Of a DNA stretch of 64,000 bases, positions 15,536 to 25,450 are shown piece by piece; the first letter of the stretch is position 1; every line of letters starts with the position of its first letter. The stretch comes from Streptomyces sp. CB02959 (GTDB lineage: Bacteria; Actinomycetota; Actinomycetes; Streptomycetales; Streptomycetaceae): contig NZ_NNBP01000022.1 of the NCBI RefSeq assembly GCF_002803155.1, positions 124,001-188,000 on the forward strand. The letters are read 5' to 3'. Made by a program: the position numbers and the translations under genes. The notes under the pieces were generated by a model. The model saw only the letters and a program-made list of their open reading frames with translations, was not told the DNA's origin and searched no databases.

Positions 15536-17263
15536 ACGAGTGACACCACCGCGACGCACACGGCCGCCCTGCGCACCCCGGAGCCGACCGACCGGCCCCC
15601 CGCGTGGCAGCGGCGGCTGCGCCGGTTCGGGTACGCCGGCCGCCCCGAGGCCGACGTCCGCACGCGGCTGGTGGCGCCGTTCCCCGAGCCGGACGGGCGG
15701 GTGTGGGCGCTGCTCGGCGCCGGACCCGGCCTGGCGCCGCGGCTCGCGCGCTGGTCGGGCTGGATCGGGCCGCTGCTGGTGACGCTGTTCACGGGCGTGC
15801 TGACGTTCTGGAACCTCGGCAGCCCGCGGAAGGTGATATTCGACGAGACGTACTACCCCAAGGACGCCTGGTCGCTGCTCCAGTACGGCTACGAGGGCAC
15901 CTGGGCGAAGAACGCCAACGACGCCCTGCTGGCCCATCACCCGCAGATCCTGCTCTCGCCGGAGCACTCGTACGTCGTCCATCCGCCGATGGGCAAGTGG
16001 CTGATCGCGCTGGGCGAGTGGGCGTTCGGGATGAACCCCTTCGGCTGGCGGTTCATGACCGCGCTGCTCGGCACCCTGTCGGTGCTGCTGGTCTGCCGCA
16101 TCGGGCGGCGGCTGCTGCGCTCGACGGCCCTGGGCTGCCTGGCCGGCGGACTGCTGGCGGTCGACGGCCTGCACTTCGTGATGAGCCGCACCGCGCTGCT
16201 CGACCTGATCGTGATGTTCTGGGTGCTGGCCGGCTTCGGCTGCCTGCTGGTGGACCGGGACCGCACCCGGGCCCGGCTGGCGGCGGCGCTGCCCCTCGGC
16301 CCGGCCGGGGTGGCCCGGCCGGACGGCGAGGTCGGCGACCGGCTGCGGCTGGGCTGGCGGCCCTGGCGGATCGCGGCCGGGCTGTGCCTGGGCCTGTCGG
16401 CGGCGACGAAGTGGAACGGCCTGTACTTCCTGGCGGCGTTCGCGCTGATGTCGGTGCTGTGGGACATGGGGGCGCGGCGCACGGCCGGCGCCCGGCACCC
16501 GTTCCGGTCGGTGCTGCGGCGCGACGCGCTGCCCGCGTTCGGCGCCACGGTCGTGGTGGCGCTCGCCACGTACCTGGCGTCCTGGAGCGGCTGGATCGCC
16601 ACCAAGGGCGGCTACTACCGCGACTGGGCCACCACCCCCGAGGGCCGGCACGGCTCCTTCACCTGGCTGCCGGACTGGCTGCGCAGCCTGTGGCACTACC
16701 AGACCGAGGTCTACGCCTTCCACACCGGCCTGACCACCCCGCACACCTACATGTCCAACCCGTGGAGCTGGCTGGTGCTGGGCCGCCCGGTCTCGTACTT
16801 CTACGAGGACCCCAAGGCCGGGCAGGACGGCTGCGCCGCCGCCGAGGGCTGCGCCCGCGAGGTGCTGGCGCTGGGCACCCCGCTGCTGTGGTGGGCGGCC
16901 TGCTTCGCGCTGCTGTACGTGCTGTGGCGGTGGCTGTTCCGGCGGGACTGGCGGGCCGGGGCGATCGCCTGCGGCGTCGCGGCCGGCTACCTGCCGTGGT
17001 TCCTCTACCAGGAGCGGACCATCTTCCTCTTCTACGCGGTGGTCTTCGTGCCGTTCCTGTGCCTGGCGCTGGCGATGATGATCGGCGCGATCATCGGTCC
17101 GCCGGGGGCCGCCGAGCGGCGGCGCACCATCGGCGCGGTCGGCGCGGGTGTCCTGGTTCTGCTGATCGTGTGGAATTTCATCTACTTCTATCCCCTCTAT
17201 ACGGGTCTGCCGATTCCGAAGAGCGCCTGGCACAACCGGATGTGGTTCGACAGCTGGGTCTGA
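15533..17263 (+). CDS. pmt: Dolichyl-phosphate-mannose-type protein O-mannosyltransferase
   Basis: 576 residues if it begins at the GTG at 15533 (three codons more from the ATG at 15524). GT39/PMT family polytopic membrane enzyme that transfers mannose from polyprenyl-phosphate-mannose to Ser/Thr of exported proteins. Visible features: first helix WIGPLLVTLFTGVLTFWNLG, then the catalytic loop VIFDETYYPKDAWS with the conserved Asp-Glu pair, HPPMGKWLIALGEW, many hydrophobic helices, and the large extracytoplasmic loop HYQTEVYAFHTGL...HTYMSNPWSWLVLGRPV. The C-terminus ends HNRMWFDSWV. In Streptomyces, Pmt glycosylates lipoproteins and serves as part of the phage phiC31 receptor pathway. It is divergent from rsmI and upstream of the PBP gene. 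Confidence 0.93.
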   Translation: MTSDTTATHTAALRTPEPTDRPPAWQRRLRRFGYAGRPEADVRTRLVAPFPEPDGRVWALLGAGPGLAPRLARWSGWIGPLLVTLFTGVLTFWNLGSPRKVIFDETYYPKDAWSLLQYGYEGTWAKNANDALLAHHPQILLSPEHSYVVHPPMGKWLIALGEWAFGMNPFGWRFMTALLGTLSVLLVCRIGRRLLRSTALGCLAGGLLAVDGLHFVMSRTALLDLIVMFWVLAGFGCLLVDRDRTRARLAAALPLGPAGVARPDGEVGDRLRLGWRPWRIAAGLCLGLSAATKWNGLYFLAAFALMSVLWDMGARRTAGARHPFRSVLRRDALPAFGATVVVALATYLASWSGWIATKGGYYRDWATTPEGRHGSFTWLPDWLRSLWHYQTEVYAFHTGLTTPHTYMSNPWSWLVLGRPVSYFYEDPKAGQDGCAAAEGCAREVLALGTPLLWWAACFALLYVLWRWLFRRDWRAGAIACGVAAGYLPWFLYQERTIFLFYAVVFVPFLCLALAMMIGAIIGPPGAAERRRTIGAVGAGVLVLLIVWNFIYFYPLYTGLPIPKSAWHNRMWFDSWV

Positions 17264-17430
17264 GCCCGCTCCGGGCGGCCGAATGTGACGAAGCCGTCAC
17301 CACGGTTCGACAGCGTGTCACCGGACCGTGCCCGGATCGAGACTCACCACGTGCCCGTGTCCCTTAGAGTGCGATGGGCGTTCTTGGGTGCGTACTCAAG
17401 GCATCAAGCTCCTGGGAGGGGATCGGTGGC

Positions 17431-19086
17431 ATGCGCCGCGAGGTGAAGTACGGACTGATCGGCGGGTCGGTGGCCCTGGTGATGGGCGTCGTCGGCGGCT
17501 TCACGCTGTTCGGCGGCTCGGACGACGGGGCCCCGCAGGCGGTCAGGTCGGCGGATGCCAAATCGGGCGACGGCGGCTCCTCGGTGCCCTCCGGCCCGCT
17601 GACCGCCAAGGAAGTGAACACCACCGCGCAGACCTTCCTGACCGCCTGGCAGTCCGGGGACGTCGCGAAGGCCGCCGCGCTGACCGACGCGCCGGACGCC
17701 GCCCGCACCGCCCTGACCTCCTTCGCCCAGCAGGCGAAGTTCTCCAAGGTGGCGCTGAAGCCGGGCACCCCGGCCGGCGACAAGGTGCCGTACACGGTCA
17801 CCACCGAGATCGACTACAAGGCCGCCAAGACCCCGTTCTCGTACGGCAGCGCGGTGACCCTCCAGCGCGACAAGGCCACCGGGAAGCCGCAGATCGCCTG
17901 GCAGCCGTCGGCGCTCTACCCGGGCCTGGCCAAGGGCGACGAACTGCGCACCGGCGAGGCCGAGGCGCCGCCGATCAAGGCGGTGGACCGCAACGGCGTC
18001 GAGCTGACCGCCAAGGACCACCCGACGCTGGCCGGGGTGCTGGACAGCCTGCGCACCAAGTACGGCAACAAGACCGACGGCAAGCCGGGCGTGGAGCTGT
18101 ACATCCACCGCGCCAAGTCCGCCGACAGCAACAAGCAGCAGCCCGACAAGACGCTGAAGGTGCTCTCCAAGGGCACCCCGGGCACCCTGCACACGACGCT
18201 GGACGCCAAGCTCCAGAGCGCGGCCGAGAACGCCGTCAAGGGCAAGAAGTCGGCGTCCGCGGCGGCCGTCAAGCCCAGCACCGGGGAGATCCTGGCGCTC
18301 GCCAACTCCCCCGCGGACGGTTTCAACGTCGCCACCCAGGGGTCGCTGGCACCCGGTTCGACGATGAAGATCGTCACCTCCGCGCTGCTGATGGACAAGG
18401 GACTGACGGCGCCGGACAAGAAGAACCCGTGCCCGAAGTTCGTCACGGTCGGCGGCTGGAAGTTCCAGAACCTCAACAAGTCCGAGATCCCCGACGGCAC
18501 CTTCGCGCAGAGCTTCGCGGCGTCCTGCAACAACGCCTTCATCGGGCACGCCAAGGACCTCGGCAACGACGACCTGACCAACGAGGCCCGGGACGTCTTC
18601 GGCATCGGGCTGAACTGGGCGACCGGCATCCCCACCTTCGACGGCACCGTCCCGGTGCAGCAGGACGCCCAGATGGCGGCCTCGCTGATCGGCCAGGGCG
18701 GGGTCAGGATGAACCCGCTGAACGTCGCCTCGATCGCCGCCACCGCCCAGTCCGGCGGGTTCCACCAGCCGTACATCGTCGCCGCGTCGCTGGACAACCG
18801 GACGTTCGCCAAGGCCGCGCGCACCATGAAGCCGGACACCGCGTCCAACCTCAAGGCGCTGATGAAGCTGACCGCGACCTCCGGGACGGGCGCCGAGGCG
18901 ATGCAGGGGATCAGCGGCGACATCGGTGCCAAGACCGGTTCCGCCGAGGTCGACAACCAGGACAAGCCCAACGCCTGGTTCGCCGCCTACCGCGACGACC
19001 TGGCGGCCGCCGCGGTCGTCCCGGCCAGTGGACACGGCGGCACCAACGCCGGCCCGCTGGTCCGCGCCATCCTCACCGCCAACTGA
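17431..19086 (+). CDS. Penicillin-binding protein, transpeptidase with NTF2-like N-terminal domain
   Basis: 551 residues from the ATG at 17431 (GGGAGGGG at 17414-17421). One N-terminal membrane anchor (YGLIGGSVALVMGVVGGFTLF) is followed by a MecA-N/NTF2-like domain (about residues 52-165: AQTFLTAWQSGDVAKAAALTD...). The transpeptidase domain has Ser310 in STMK, Ser365 in SCN and KTG at 501-503 (AKTGSAEV). It lacks a glycosyltransferase domain, so it is a class B-type enzyme that cross-links peptidoglycan, similar to the PBPs with MecA-N in S. coelicolor. A plausible promoter lies in 17264-17430 (TTAGAGT about 17365-17371). Confidence 0.93.
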   Translation: MRREVKYGLIGGSVALVMGVVGGFTLFGGSDDGAPQAVRSADAKSGDGGSSVPSGPLTAKEVNTTAQTFLTAWQSGDVAKAAALTDAPDAARTALTSFAQQAKFSKVALKPGTPAGDKVPYTVTTEIDYKAAKTPFSYGSAVTLQRDKATGKPQIAWQPSALYPGLAKGDELRTGEAEAPPIKAVDRNGVELTAKDHPTLAGVLDSLRTKYGNKTDGKPGVELYIHRAKSADSNKQQPDKTLKVLSKGTPGTLHTTLDAKLQSAAENAVKGKKSASAAAVKPSTGEILALANSPADGFNVATQGSLAPGSTMKIVTSALLMDKGLTAPDKKNPCPKFVTVGGWKFQNLNKSEIPDGTFAQSFAASCNNAFIGHAKDLGNDDLTNEARDVFGIGLNWATGIPTFDGTVPVQQDAQMAASLIGQGGVRMNPLNVASIAATAQSGGFHQPYIVAASLDNRTFAKAARTMKPDTASNLKALMKLTATSGTGAEAMQGISGDIGAKTGSAEVDNQDKPNAWFAAYRDDLAAAAVVPASGHGGTNAGPLVRAILTAN

Positions 19087-19172
19087 GGCACGCGGGCGCC
19101 CCCTTCACCCGGGGTGTCCGGCCTCCGGATCTCGTTCGCATGGCCCGTACAGCTTTCGCTAGCGTGCGGGCC

Positions 19173-19337
19173 ATGAGCGATTCCGCGACCGACAGCCCGC
19201 CGCCCGCCACGACCGCCCAGGCCCACCCCCGCTTCGCCGAGGCCCTCGCCGCGCACCCCGCCTTCCCGCTCGCCCCGCGGACCCGGTCCGCGCACGCCGG
19301 GACCCGGCCGGCAGACGTCCGCGAGCAGACCTCGTGA
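19173..19337 (+). CDS. Small ORF coupled to the EamA transporter; possible remnant
   Basis: 54 codons, MSDSATDSPPPATTAQ..., ending in TGA that overlaps the GTG of the transporter (GTGA). TAGCGT about 8-13 nt upstream fits a Streptomyces -10 box, so the message may be leaderless and this ORF its first cistron. The stretch AHPRFAEALAAH resembles the N-terminus of YbaK/EbsC-type editing proteins, which in Streptomyces often precede a DMT transporter. The rest does not match, so it may be a deletion remnant kept as a leader. The similarity is recalled from the family, not tested. Confidence 0.4.
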   Translation: MSDSATDSPPPATTAQAHPRFAEALAAHPAFPLAPRTRSAHAGTRPADVREQTS

Positions 19338-20182
19338 CGCCGCTGGTCGTGGCGGCCGTGCTGCTGGCCGCCGTCACCCACGCCAGCTGGAACGCCATCG
19401 CCCACGGGATACGCGACCAGTTGCTGGCCTTCACCCTGGTCGGCGGCGGCGGAGCGCTGTGCGGCGCCGTCATGGCGTGCTTCACCCCGCTGCCGGCGGC
19501 CGCCGCCTGGCCGTACCTGCTGGGCTCCGCGGTGCTGCACATCGTCTACCAGGGGCTGCTGATGCAGTCGTTCCGGCTGGGCGACTTCGGCCAGATGTAT
19601 CCGATCGCCCGGGGCACCGCGCCGCTGGTCGTCACCGTCCTCGCCGCGGTCTTCGTACACGAGGTGCCGGACGGCTGGGCGCTGGCCGGGGTCGCGCTGG
19701 CCTCCGCGGGACTGGTGGGGCTGGCGGTCTGGGGCATCCGGGGCTCCGGCGCCCGCCCGCACTGGCCGGCGATAGCGGCCGCGCTCGCCACCGGCCTGTC
19801 CATCGCCTCGTACACCACCGTCGACGGCCTGGGCGTCCGGGCCTCGGGGACCTCGCTGGGCTACATCGCCTGGCTGATGATCCTCGAAGGGCTGGTCATC
19901 CCGGCATACGCACTGGCCACCCGGCGCGGCCGACTCGGCGCCGAACTCCGGCCGTTCGCGCTGCGCGGGCTGGCCGGCGGGCTGCTCTCGGTGTTCGCGT
20001 ACGGGCTGGTGCTGTGGGCGCAGACCCGCGCGCCGCTGGCGCCCATCGCGGCGCTGCGCGAATCGTCGATCATCGTCGGGGCCGCCATCGGGACGCTGTT
20101 CTTCAAGGAGCGGTTCGGGCTGCCGCGGTTGGCGGCGGCGGGGTTGATGGTGGCGGGGATCGGCCTGATGCTGGCCGGCTGA
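19334..20182 (+). CDS. EamA/DMT-family drug-metabolite transporter
   Basis: 282 residues with about ten hydrophobic helices in two EamA halves. The first begins LVVAAVLLAAVTHASWNAIAHG; the second begins after GARPHWPAIAAALATGLSIASYTTVDGLG. The C-terminal half ends ESSIIVGAAIGTLFFKERFGLPRLAAAGLMVAGIGLMLAG, a classic EamA signature (F-x-x-E-R-x-G...G-x-x-L). Such proteins export or import small metabolites; the substrate is not predictable. GTG start at 19334, translationally coupled to the small ORF before it. Confidence 0.9.
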   Translation: MTPLVVAAVLLAAVTHASWNAIAHGIRDQLLAFTLVGGGGALCGAVMACFTPLPAAAAWPYLLGSAVLHIVYQGLLMQSFRLGDFGQMYPIARGTAPLVVTVLAAVFVHEVPDGWALAGVALASAGLVGLAVWGIRGSGARPHWPAIAAALATGLSIASYTTVDGLGVRASGTSLGYIAWLMILEGLVIPAYALATRRGRLGAELRPFALRGLAGGLLSVFAYGLVLWAQTRAPLAPIAALRESSIIVGAAIGTLFFKERFGLPRLAAAGLMVAGIGLMLAG

Positions 20183-20228
20183 CGCCGGGGGGCCACGGTT
20201 TTAGCTGCGCCTGGATTTGGCTGGCCTA

Positions 20229-20345
20229 CGTTTTCGGCCTTCCCGCCGTGGGGCGTCTGTTGTTTCGCCTTCGGCGGGAGGGGGGTTCGGGGCGGGGGCC
20301 CGGGTTGTCTGTGGTGGCGGGTCCGGGGGTTCGGGGGTGGGGCCC
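20229..20345 (+). repeat. Intergenic repeat, copy 1 (inverted relative to copy 2)
   Basis: GC-rich element beginning CGTTTTCGGCCTTCCCGCCG and containing GTTTCGCCTTCGGCGGGAGG, itself with an internal hairpin (CGCCTTCGGCG). Its reverse complement occurs at about 21290-21394 with roughly 85-90% identity, so the pair brackets the SDR gene. It fits a small non-coding repeat family seen between genes in some Streptomyces. Confidence 0.7.
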
Positions 20346-20366
20346 CGCCCCGGTGGGGGTGAATGT

Positions 20367-21149
20367 TCAAGCGTCGTGCAGGGCTTGGCGAACTGTGGTG
20401 TTGGCGACCAGGATGCCGCCGTCGACGGGGAGGGTCGTGCCGGTGACCCAGGCGGCGTCGGGGGAGGCGAGGTAGGCGACGGCGGCCGCGATGTCGTCGG
20501 GGCGGCCGACCCGGCCCAGCGGGTAGAGGGCCGCCACCCGCTTCAGCTTGTCCTCGTGGCCGGCCCACCTGGGGGTGTGGATGGTGCCCGGTGCGACGAG
20601 GTTGACGCGGACGCCTCGGGGGGCGGCGTGGCCGGAGAGGGTGCGGGTCAGGCTGGCCAGGCCGGCCTTGGCGGCGCTGTAGGCGTGGTTGCCGAAGTCC
20701 TGGATGCCGTTGACCGAGCCGATGTTGACGATCGAGCCGCGGCCGTCGGCGGCGGCCAGGTGCGGCAGCGCGGCCCGCGCGCAGCGCATGGCGCCGGTCA
20801 GGGTGAGGTCGAGGTCGGCGGCCCAGGTGTCGTCCGGGGTGTCCTCGAAGAGGGGGACGTCGGGGTGGCAGCCGAAGGCGTTGTTGACGAGGGTGTCCAG
20901 GCCGCCGAAGCGTTCCACCGCGTGGTCGACGGACGCCTCGACCGCGGCCCGGTCGCCGACGTCGCAGACCCCTGCCTCGGCGGCGCCGCCGGCCGCCCGG
21001 ATGGCCTGCGCGGCCCGTTCGGCGCGCGGCCCGTCGATGTCGGTGAGCAGCACCCGGGCGCCCTCGTCGGCCAGCCGCCGCGCGGTGGCCTCGCCGATGC
21101 CCTGCCCGGCCCCGGTGATCAGTACGCGGTATCCCTCGAATCGCCTCAT
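20367..21149 (-). CDS. Short-chain dehydrogenase/reductase
   Basis: 260 residues from the ATG at 21149. Classical SDR: the TGxxxGxG cofactor loop in LITGAGQGIGEATARRL, an acidic TDID after strand 2 (prefers NAD), NNAF (NNAG variant), catalytic Ser in IVNIGSVNGI, YSAAK (YxxxK), and the C-terminal LASPDAAWVTGTTLPVDGGIL. It oxidises or reduces an unidentified alcohol/ketone. The gene stands alone between two inverted copies of an intergenic repeat, which suggests it could have been inserted or moved as a unit. Confidence 0.9.
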   Translation of the reverse strand: MRRFEGYRVLITGAGQGIGEATARRLADEGARVLLTDIDGPRAERAAQAIRAAGGAAEAGVCDVGDRAAVEASVDHAVERFGGLDTLVNNAFGCHPDVPLFEDTPDDTWAADLDLTLTGAMRCARAALPHLAAADGRGSIVNIGSVNGIQDFGNHAYSAAKAGLASLTRTLSGHAAPRGVRVNLVAPGTIHTPRWAGHEDKLKRVAALYPLGRVGRPDDIAAAVAYLASPDAAWVTGTTLPVDGGILVANTTVRQALHDA

Positions 21150-21230
21150 GGGCGGATACCTACCCCCCGACCCGAGGCTTTCTCTTCCCCAACTCCCCAC
21201 CGGGGCGGCGACCTTCCGCATACGTGAGGG

Positions 21231-21301
21231 TCCGGGGGCTCTGGGGTGGGTTGTCGGACGTAAAGCGAAGCAGTCCGACAACCCACCCCGGAGCCCCCGG
21301 G
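21231..21301. terminator. Very long stem-loop downstream of the serine hydrolase gene
   Basis: Arms of about 29 bp: left 21231-21259 ending GGGTTGTCGGAC, right 21273-21301 beginning GTCCGACAACCC, with only two mismatches and a 13-nt loop (GTAAAGCGAAGCA). It lies just beyond the end of the minus-strand hydrolase gene and beside repeat copy 2. It may be a terminator, or the palindromic core of the repeat element. Confidence 0.65.
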
Positions 21302-21394
21302 CCCGCCACCACACACGAACCGGGGCCCCGCCCCGAACGCCCCTCCCGCCGAAGGCGAAACAACAACAGCCCCACGGCGGGACAGCAGAAAACG
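21290..21394 (-). repeat. Intergenic repeat, copy 2
   Basis: Reverse-complement relative of 20229-20345; it contains CCTCCCGCCGAAGGCGAAAC and ends CAGAAAACG. It is directly adjacent to the long stem-loop at 21231-21301. Confidence 0.7.
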
Positions 21395-21403
21395 TGGGAA
21401 AAA

Positions 21404-22591
21404 TCAGCCGCCCACGGCGGCCAGCGCGTGGACCAGTGCCTGCGCCCGCGGGTCCGCCGTCACGTTCGGCTGCATGCCGTTGGTGACGTAGCCGAAGGCG
21501 ATCCCGCTCTCCGGGTCGGCGAAGGCGAGCGCGCCGCCGCGGCCGGGGTGGCCGAACGAGCCGGGGCCGAGCAGCGGGGAGGACGGGCCGTGCAGCATGA
21601 AGCCCAGGCCGAAGCGGGTGTTGACGAGGAGGGTGCGGTCGGGTCCGGCGGACTCCTCGGTGCGGGCGAGGGTCAGCGTCGCCGGTGCGAAGAGCCGCGG
21701 GCGGCCGTCGACCGGCCCGATCAGCGCCGCGTAGGCGCGGGCCAGCGCGTCCGCGGTGGCGATGCCGGCGGAGGCGGGGAGTTCGGCGGCGCGGTAGGCG
21801 TCGTCGTTCTCGTCGGGGGCCGGGGAGATCGCGCCGAAGGCGCGGCTGGTCAGGGAGGCCGGGTCGGCGTACGCGTCGGCGACCGCCTTCTTGGGGCGGA
21901 CCCGCAGGCCGGCGGCGGCGGGCCGGGGCGGGGCCTCGACGGGGGCGAGGCGGCCGACGCGGGGGCGGGCCTCGTCCGGGAGGCCGATCCACAGGTCGAG
22001 GTCGAGCGGCCGGGATATCTCGTCGGCGACCCAGGCGCCGAGGGTGCGGCCGGTGACCCGCAGCACCAGTTCGCCCAGCAGCCAGCTGTAGGTCTGGGCG
22101 TGGTAGCCGTGGTCGGTGCCGGGCGTCCAGGCGGGGGCCTGGGCGGCGACCGCGGCCGGGCCGCTGCGCCCGTCGATGGCCTGGGCGGGGGTGAGCGGGG
22201 TGTCCAGGGCCGGTACGCCGGCCCGGTGCGCGAGGAGGTGGCGGACCAGGACGCGGTCCTTGCCGGCGGCCTTGAACTCGGGCCAGTAGGTGCCGACCGG
22301 GGCGTCCAGGTCGAGCTGGCCGCGCTGGTGCAGCAGGAGCGGAACGGTGGCGGCGATGCCCTTGGTGGCGGAGCGGACGATCTGGGCGGTGCCGGGCTCC
22401 CAGGGGGCGGCCGCGGGGTCGCCGGGCTCGGCGTCGCCGTCCCTGGTGCCGCCCCACAGGTCGACGATCTTGCGGCCGTCCCGGTAGACGGCGACCGCCG
22501 CTCCACGCTCGCCGCGCTCGGCGAAGTTGGCTGCGAAGGCGTCCCGGACCGGCTCGAAGCCGTCCTCGACCGTGCCCTGGACGTCCACCAC
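21404..22591 (-). CDS. Serine hydrolase of the class C beta-lactamase/esterase family
   Basis: 395 residues from the GTG at 22591 (a second GTG follows at once; a longer frame to 22705 has no ribosome-binding site). Motifs of the EstB/class C type: SxxK in RSATKGIAATVPLLLHQRG, the Tyr motif YHAQTYSWLLGELVLRVTGRTLG, and the C-terminal GHPGRGGALAFADPES replacing KTG. No signal peptide, so it is cytoplasmic. Family members are esterases or D-aminopeptidases; few are true beta-lactamases. Confidence 0.88.
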   Translation of the reverse strand: MVDVQGTVEDGFEPVRDAFAANFAERGERGAAVAVYRDGRKIVDLWGGTRDGDAEPGDPAAAPWEPGTAQIVRSATKGIAATVPLLLHQRGQLDLDAPVGTYWPEFKAAGKDRVLVRHLLAHRAGVPALDTPLTPAQAIDGRSGPAAVAAQAPAWTPGTDHGYHAQTYSWLLGELVLRVTGRTLGAWVADEISRPLDLDLWIGLPDEARPRVGRLAPVEAPPRPAAAGLRVRPKKAVADAYADPASLTSRAFGAISPAPDENDDAYRAAELPASAGIATADALARAYAALIGPVDGRPRLFAPATLTLARTEESAGPDRTLLVNTRFGLGFMLHGPSSPLLGPGSFGHPGRGGALAFADPESGIAFGYVTNGMQPNVTADPRAQALVHALAAVGG

Positions 22592-22738
22592 TGAATCCCG
22601 CTTCCCACTCTTCCGTCGCTTTGGTGACCCATCAATGGTGCAACGGCCGGATCCATGCTCATGACCAGGGGCGCCGCCAGGGCCCGGGGCCGTGGCGTTC
22701 CTCACATCCGGCCGTGGGGCGGGCCGGGTCGGGTCCGG

Positions 22739-23499
<761 letters not shown>

Positions 23500-23512
<13 letters not shown>

Positions 23513-24261
23513 CCCAGGAGGCAGACGGCCAGCGCGGCGAGCGGGAGGGCGGCCGCGCGGGTCCATTGGGTGCGGGTGGCGGTGGTGGCGTCGTGGAGGG
23601 GCATGGTGCCGGTGTAGCCGCGGCTGACCATGGCCAGGTGGACGCGTTCGCCGCGCTCGTAGGAGCGGATGAAGAGGGCGCCGGCGGACTTGGCGAGGAC
23701 GCCCCAGTGGCGGATGCCGCGGGCCTCGAAGCCGCGGGAGAGCCGGGCGATCCGCATGCGCCGCATCTCGTCGGTGATCACATCGCCGTAGCGGATCATG
23801 AAGGAGGCGATCTGGACCAGCAGCGGCGGCATCTTCAGGCGCTGGAGGCCGAGCAGCAGCTGCCGGAGCTCGGTGGTGGCGGCCAGCAGGACGGAGGCGG
23901 CGACGCCCAGCGTGCCCTTGGCGAGGATGTTCCAGGCGCCCCACAGGCCGCCCACGCTCAGGTCCAGTCCCAGGACGTGGGTGCGCGGGCCCTCGGCGAC
24001 GAACGGCATCAGCACCGCGAACGCCACGAACGGCACCTCGATCAGCAGCCGCTTGAGCAGGAACCCGGCCGGGATCCGGGCGGCCGCGGCGACCGCCGCC
24101 AGCAGCACCGCGTACAGCGCGAACGCCCAGACCGCGGCGCGCGGGGTGGCGACGACGACCAGGACGAAGCAGAAGACGGCCGCGATCTTGCAGTGCGCCG
24201 GGAGGGCGTGGACCGGGGAGCGGCCGTCCCGGTACAGCTTGTGGGCGTGACCTGCGCCCAT
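23500..24261 (-). CDS. nikQ: Nickel/cobalt ECF transporter transmembrane protein
   Basis: 253 residues, CbiQ family T-component. Hydrophobic helices begin at about residue 24 (KIAAVFCFVLVVVATP). The cytoplasmic coupling segment includes MRRMRIARLSRGFEARG and ERGERVHLAMVSRGYTGTMP, corresponding to the two conserved Ala-Arg-Gly motifs that dock on the ATPase. The ATG at 24261 is 1 nt from the stop of nikMN. Confidence 0.92.
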
Positions 24262-24262
24262 G

Positions 24263-25399
24263 TCAGCCCTGCTCGGCGGGGGCGTCGGCGGCGGGGGTGC
24301 CCGCCGGGGCCGCGGCGGCGGCCTTGCGGCGGCGCAGCACGACGAAGACGCCGGTGCCGACGGCGAGCGTGGCGGCGACCCCGATGACGCCGGCCAGTCC
24401 GCCGGCCAGCCGCGGGTTCGCGATGTCCTTGACGCTGTAGTCGGCGAGCGGGGAGTCGGCGGTGGCGTGCTGCTCGGTCCTGGTGTCCAGGCCCTTGTCG
24501 TGGGCGACCTTCTCCAGGCCGTCGGGGCTGCTGGAGGCGTAGTAGCTGAGGCCGCCGGCGCACAGCAGGGCGGCGGCCAGGCCGGCGAGCCAGAGCCGGC
24601 GGGCCGAGCGGCGGGGAGCGGCGGGCGCGGTGGCAGAGGCGGGGGCGGGCTCCGGGGCGTCGGCGGCGGGGGCGGCCGGGGCGGTCGCGGCCAGCGGGGA
24701 GGTGCGCAGTTCCAGCGGCCGGGCCAGGCCGCGGGCGCCGTAGACCAGGTCGGGGCGGACCGCGATCACGGCGCCGACGGTGAGTGCGGTGATCACCGCC
24801 TCGCCGATGCCGATCAGTACGTGCACCCCGACCATGGCGGTGAAGACCTTGCCGATCGGCACGTCGGTGGTGCCGCCCAGGGCGTAGAGGGCGGTGAAGC
24901 AGACCGCGGCGGCGGGCACCGAGAGCAGGGCGGCGGCGAACGAGGCGACGGTGACCGAGCGGCGGCTGCGCGGCAGCACCTTCACCAGCAGGCGGAAGAC
25001 GCCGTAGGCGACGACGGTGGTGGTCAGTGCCATGTCGGAGATGTTGATGCCGAGTGCGGTCAGCCCGCCGTCGGCGAACAGCACGCCCTGCATCAGCAGC
25101 ACCACGGACACGCACAGCACGCCGGTGTACGGGCCGACGAGGATCGCCGCGAGGGCGCCGCCGAGCAGGTGTCCGCTGGTGCCCGCGGCGACCGGGAAGT
25201 TCAGCATCTGCACGGCGAAGATGAACGCGGCGACCAGCCCGGCGAGCGGCGCGGTGCGGTCCGCGCCGGTGCCGCCGCCCGTCCCGGTGCCCGCCAGTTC
25301 ACGCCGGGCGCCGCGCAGGCTGACCGCGACCGCGGCCGCGGCGACCGCACCGGCCGCCGCCGACACCGGCGCGTTGATGAATCCGTCGGGTACGTGCAT
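24263..25399 (-). CDS. nikMN: Fused NikM-NikN substrate-binding membrane protein
   Basis: 378 residues from the ATG at 25399. It starts MHVPDGFINAPVS; the N-terminal Met-His coordinates the metal in NikM/CbiM. The NikM part (to about 235) has several helices and the typical GTSGHLLGGALAAILVGPY and LGINISDMALTT. After a Pro/Ala linker, the NikN part (PDGLE domain) reads WLAGLAAALLCAGGLSYYASSSPDGLEKVAHDKG and ends with one helix. It provides specificity for Ni2+ or Co2+. In many bacteria N is a separate gene; the fusion is common in actinobacteria. Confidence 0.92.
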   Translation of the reverse strand: MHVPDGFINAPVSAAAGAVAAAAVAVSLRGARRELAGTGTGGGTGADRTAPLAGLVAAFIFAVQMLNFPVAAGTSGHLLGGALAAILVGPYTGVLCVSVVLLMQGVLFADGGLTALGINISDMALTTTVVAYGVFRLLVKVLPRSRRSVTVASFAAALLSVPAAAVCFTALYALGGTTDVPIGKVFTAMVGVHVLIGIGEAVITALTVGAVIAVRPDLVYGARGLARPLELRTSPLAATAPAAPAADAPEPAPASATAPAAPRRSARRLWLAGLAAALLCAGGLSYYASSSPDGLEKVAHDKGLDTRTEQHATADSPLADYSVKDIANPRLAGGLAGVIGVAATLAVGTGVFVVLRRRKAAAAAPAGTPAADAPAEQG

Positions 25400-25450
25400 C
25401 TTCAGGCTTCTTTCGCTTCCGTCTCTGCAACCCGACGATGATGTGGGTCC

